This document shows, one piece after another, positions 21,794 to 22,809 of a DNA stretch of 22,809 nt. The stretch is from a virus: the IMG/VR virus record IMGVR_UViG_3300014962_000045, positions 1 through 22,809 of that record, one strand, 5' to 3'. Position 1 is the first letter of the stretch; every line of letters begins with the position of its first letter. The notes under the pieces were generated by a model. That model searched no databases, was not told the origin of the DNA, and worked only from the letters and a program-made list of their open reading frames with translations. A program made the translations under genes and the position numbers.

Positions 21794-22543
21794 ATGGCAC
21801 AACCCGGAGCGTATACTCCAGTCGTACTCTACCATAGCACCACACCCAGTGCTTTGCCCCTTGCTGCCAACTTACAGGCTGGCGAGCTGGCACTGAACAT
21901 TGTTGATGGTAAGCTGTACTACAACGACGCAGGCACCATCAAGGTATTGGCAAACGCCAATGTGGATAACCACCTCACTTGGGATGCCACCAATAACACG
22001 CTGATTGTTGATGCAACGGGCGCGTTGCAAGTAGCCACTGGCACCACTGGTCAGCGTCCAGCAACACCGGCATTAGGCGATATTCGCTACAATACAACGA
22101 CTAAAGGCTTTGAAGGCTACCAGACACTCGCTGGTGTGGCAATCGGTACACTGACCAACTCCACCACCACAGCCACCGCAGTAACCAACCAAGTGCATGG
22201 TTTGACAACAGGTCAAACCATTGTGATGACAGGTTGCACACCGTCAGACTATAATGGCACGTTCACTGTGACGGTTGTGGACACCACAACTTTCACGTAT
22301 ACTATGTTGGCTGATCCGGGTGGTTCTGCTTCTGTCATTGGTTCGTACACTTACAGCGGTTGGGGCTCAATTGGCAGTGGATCAACTAGCATCGTTGGTG
22401 GCCCAATTATTGAAAACAATCAGGTAGTTGCGGTAAACTACACCATGCAAGCTACTAATAACGGCGAGTCTGTCGGTCCTATTACCGTTGATTCTGGCGT
22501 AACAGTTACTATTCCAACGGGCTGCCGTTGGGTAATTTTATAA
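21794..22543 (+). CDS. Tail fibre protein with Mtd-like N-terminal domain
   Basis: A 249-residue protein. The N-terminal PLAANLQAGELALNIVDGKL then YYNDAG pattern (22-47) fits the N-terminal domain of major-tropism-determinant-like and other phage fibres. A GQRPATPALGDIRYNTTTKG linker (85-104) follows, then an Ig-like beta domain (HGLTTGQTIVMTG ... FTYTMLADPGG). The last residues (SVGPITVDSGVTVTIPTG, then CRW) repeat the C-terminus of the large fibre at 16739. AAAGG precedes the ATG. It is likely a receptor-binding or fibre-adaptor protein. Confidence 0.8.
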   Translation: MAQPGAYTPVVLYHSTTPSALPLAANLQAGELALNIVDGKLYYNDAGTIKVLANANVDNHLTWDATNNTLIVDATGALQVATGTTGQRPATPALGDIRYNTTTKGFEGYQTLAGVAIGTLTNSTTTATAVTNQVHGLTTGQTIVMTGCTPSDYNGTFTVTVVDTTTFTYTMLADPGGSASVIGSYTYSGWGSIGSGSTSIVGGPIIENNQVVAVNYTMQATNNGESVGPITVDSGVTVTIPTGCRWVIL

Positions 22544-22552
22544 GGAAACATT

Positions 22553-22809
22553 ATGGCATACGGCACAGTCAATGCTGACGTAATACAATCTAGCGTGTCA
22601 GGCGTCTCCCTTGGCGCCGGTAACGCAACCGTTTTTAAGAACCGCATTATCAACGGCGATATGCGCATTGACCAGCGTAATGCTGGTGCAAGTATTACAA
22701 TTACAAGCACAGCAGACACCACCTACACATTAGACAGATGGTTTGGTTTTGGTTCTGCGGCGTCAAAATTCAGCGTTCAACAAAATGCTGGTTCAGTTAC
22801 TCCCCCAAC
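22553..22809 (+). CDS. Partial fibre-like protein, N-terminus only
   Basis: Runs off the right edge; 85 codons are visible, starting MAYGTVNADVIQSS, with AAGGAA upstream. It contains the motif FKNRIINGDMRIDQRNAGAS and then TYTLDRWFGFG, which I recognise from phage fibre proteins with a carbohydrate-binding-like domain. Probably a third fibre or receptor-binding gene of the locus. Confidence 0.75.
   Translation, partial: MAYGTVNADVIQSSVSGVSLGAGNATVFKNRIINGDMRIDQRNAGASITITSTADTTYTLDRWFGFGSAASKFSVQQNAGSVTPP

Overview
This window is a contiguous piece of a tailed double-stranded DNA phage genome (Caudoviricetes). The evidence is a complete head module (large terminase, portal, co-chaperonin, scaffold-like protein, major capsid protein) followed by fibre and glycosyltransferase genes. 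Gene style (many tiny genes, a very long portal with a Gln-rich tail, Gly-X-Ser collagen-like fibre, GT-rich fibre locus) resembles environmental, probably freshwater, phages of Gram-negative bacteria. That ecological statement is inference. No integrase, tRNA, rRNA, IS element or CRISPR array is visible.

Layout. (1) Positions 1-4391: a leftward operon of about 15 mostly very small genes, read from 4391 down to 1. Only a SprT-like zinc metalloprotease and a MoxR-type AAA+ ATPase are recognisable; the gene cut by the left edge may be the metallopeptidase/VWA-type partner of the ATPase. Gene junctions here carry a recurrent palindrome, GTTTAAAC: 13 copies before position 4820 and none seen afterwards. 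In six junctions it contains the stop codon of one gene and lies just before the ATG of the next. (2) Positions 4392-5418: about 1 kb with no credible gene between the divergent units. It is full of direct and inverted repeats, GACTACTGTGAC-type sites and AT-rich tracts, and is the best candidate for an origin and/or master control region. (3) Positions 5419-15117: a rightward packaging and head module: small unknown gene, catalytically dead-looking intein-like (Hint plus LAGLIDADG) ORF, terL, portal, two small proteins, GroES-like co-chaperonin, scaffold-like protein, unknown protein, capsid-associated protein and major capsid protein, closed by a strong intrinsic terminator. (4) Positions 15312-22809: small structural proteins, a zinc-finger/IPT protein, a 985-residue collagen-like fibre, a GT2 gene, a GT2-GT9 fusion plus a separate GT9 C-terminal half, a second fibre, and the start of a third fibre-like gene that runs off the right edge.

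Regulation. Four copies of TTTTGCATTAGTA lie before the rightward transcription blocks (5401, 8136, 11237, 15203). Three follow a hairpin/T-tract, and two continue into TATAGG in a layout resembling a single-subunit phage RNA polymerase promoter. The most unusual items are the intact but active-site-less intein-like ORF fused by overlap to terL, the GTTTAAAC junction boxes, and the split glycosyltransferase beside a Ser/Tyr-rich fibre.
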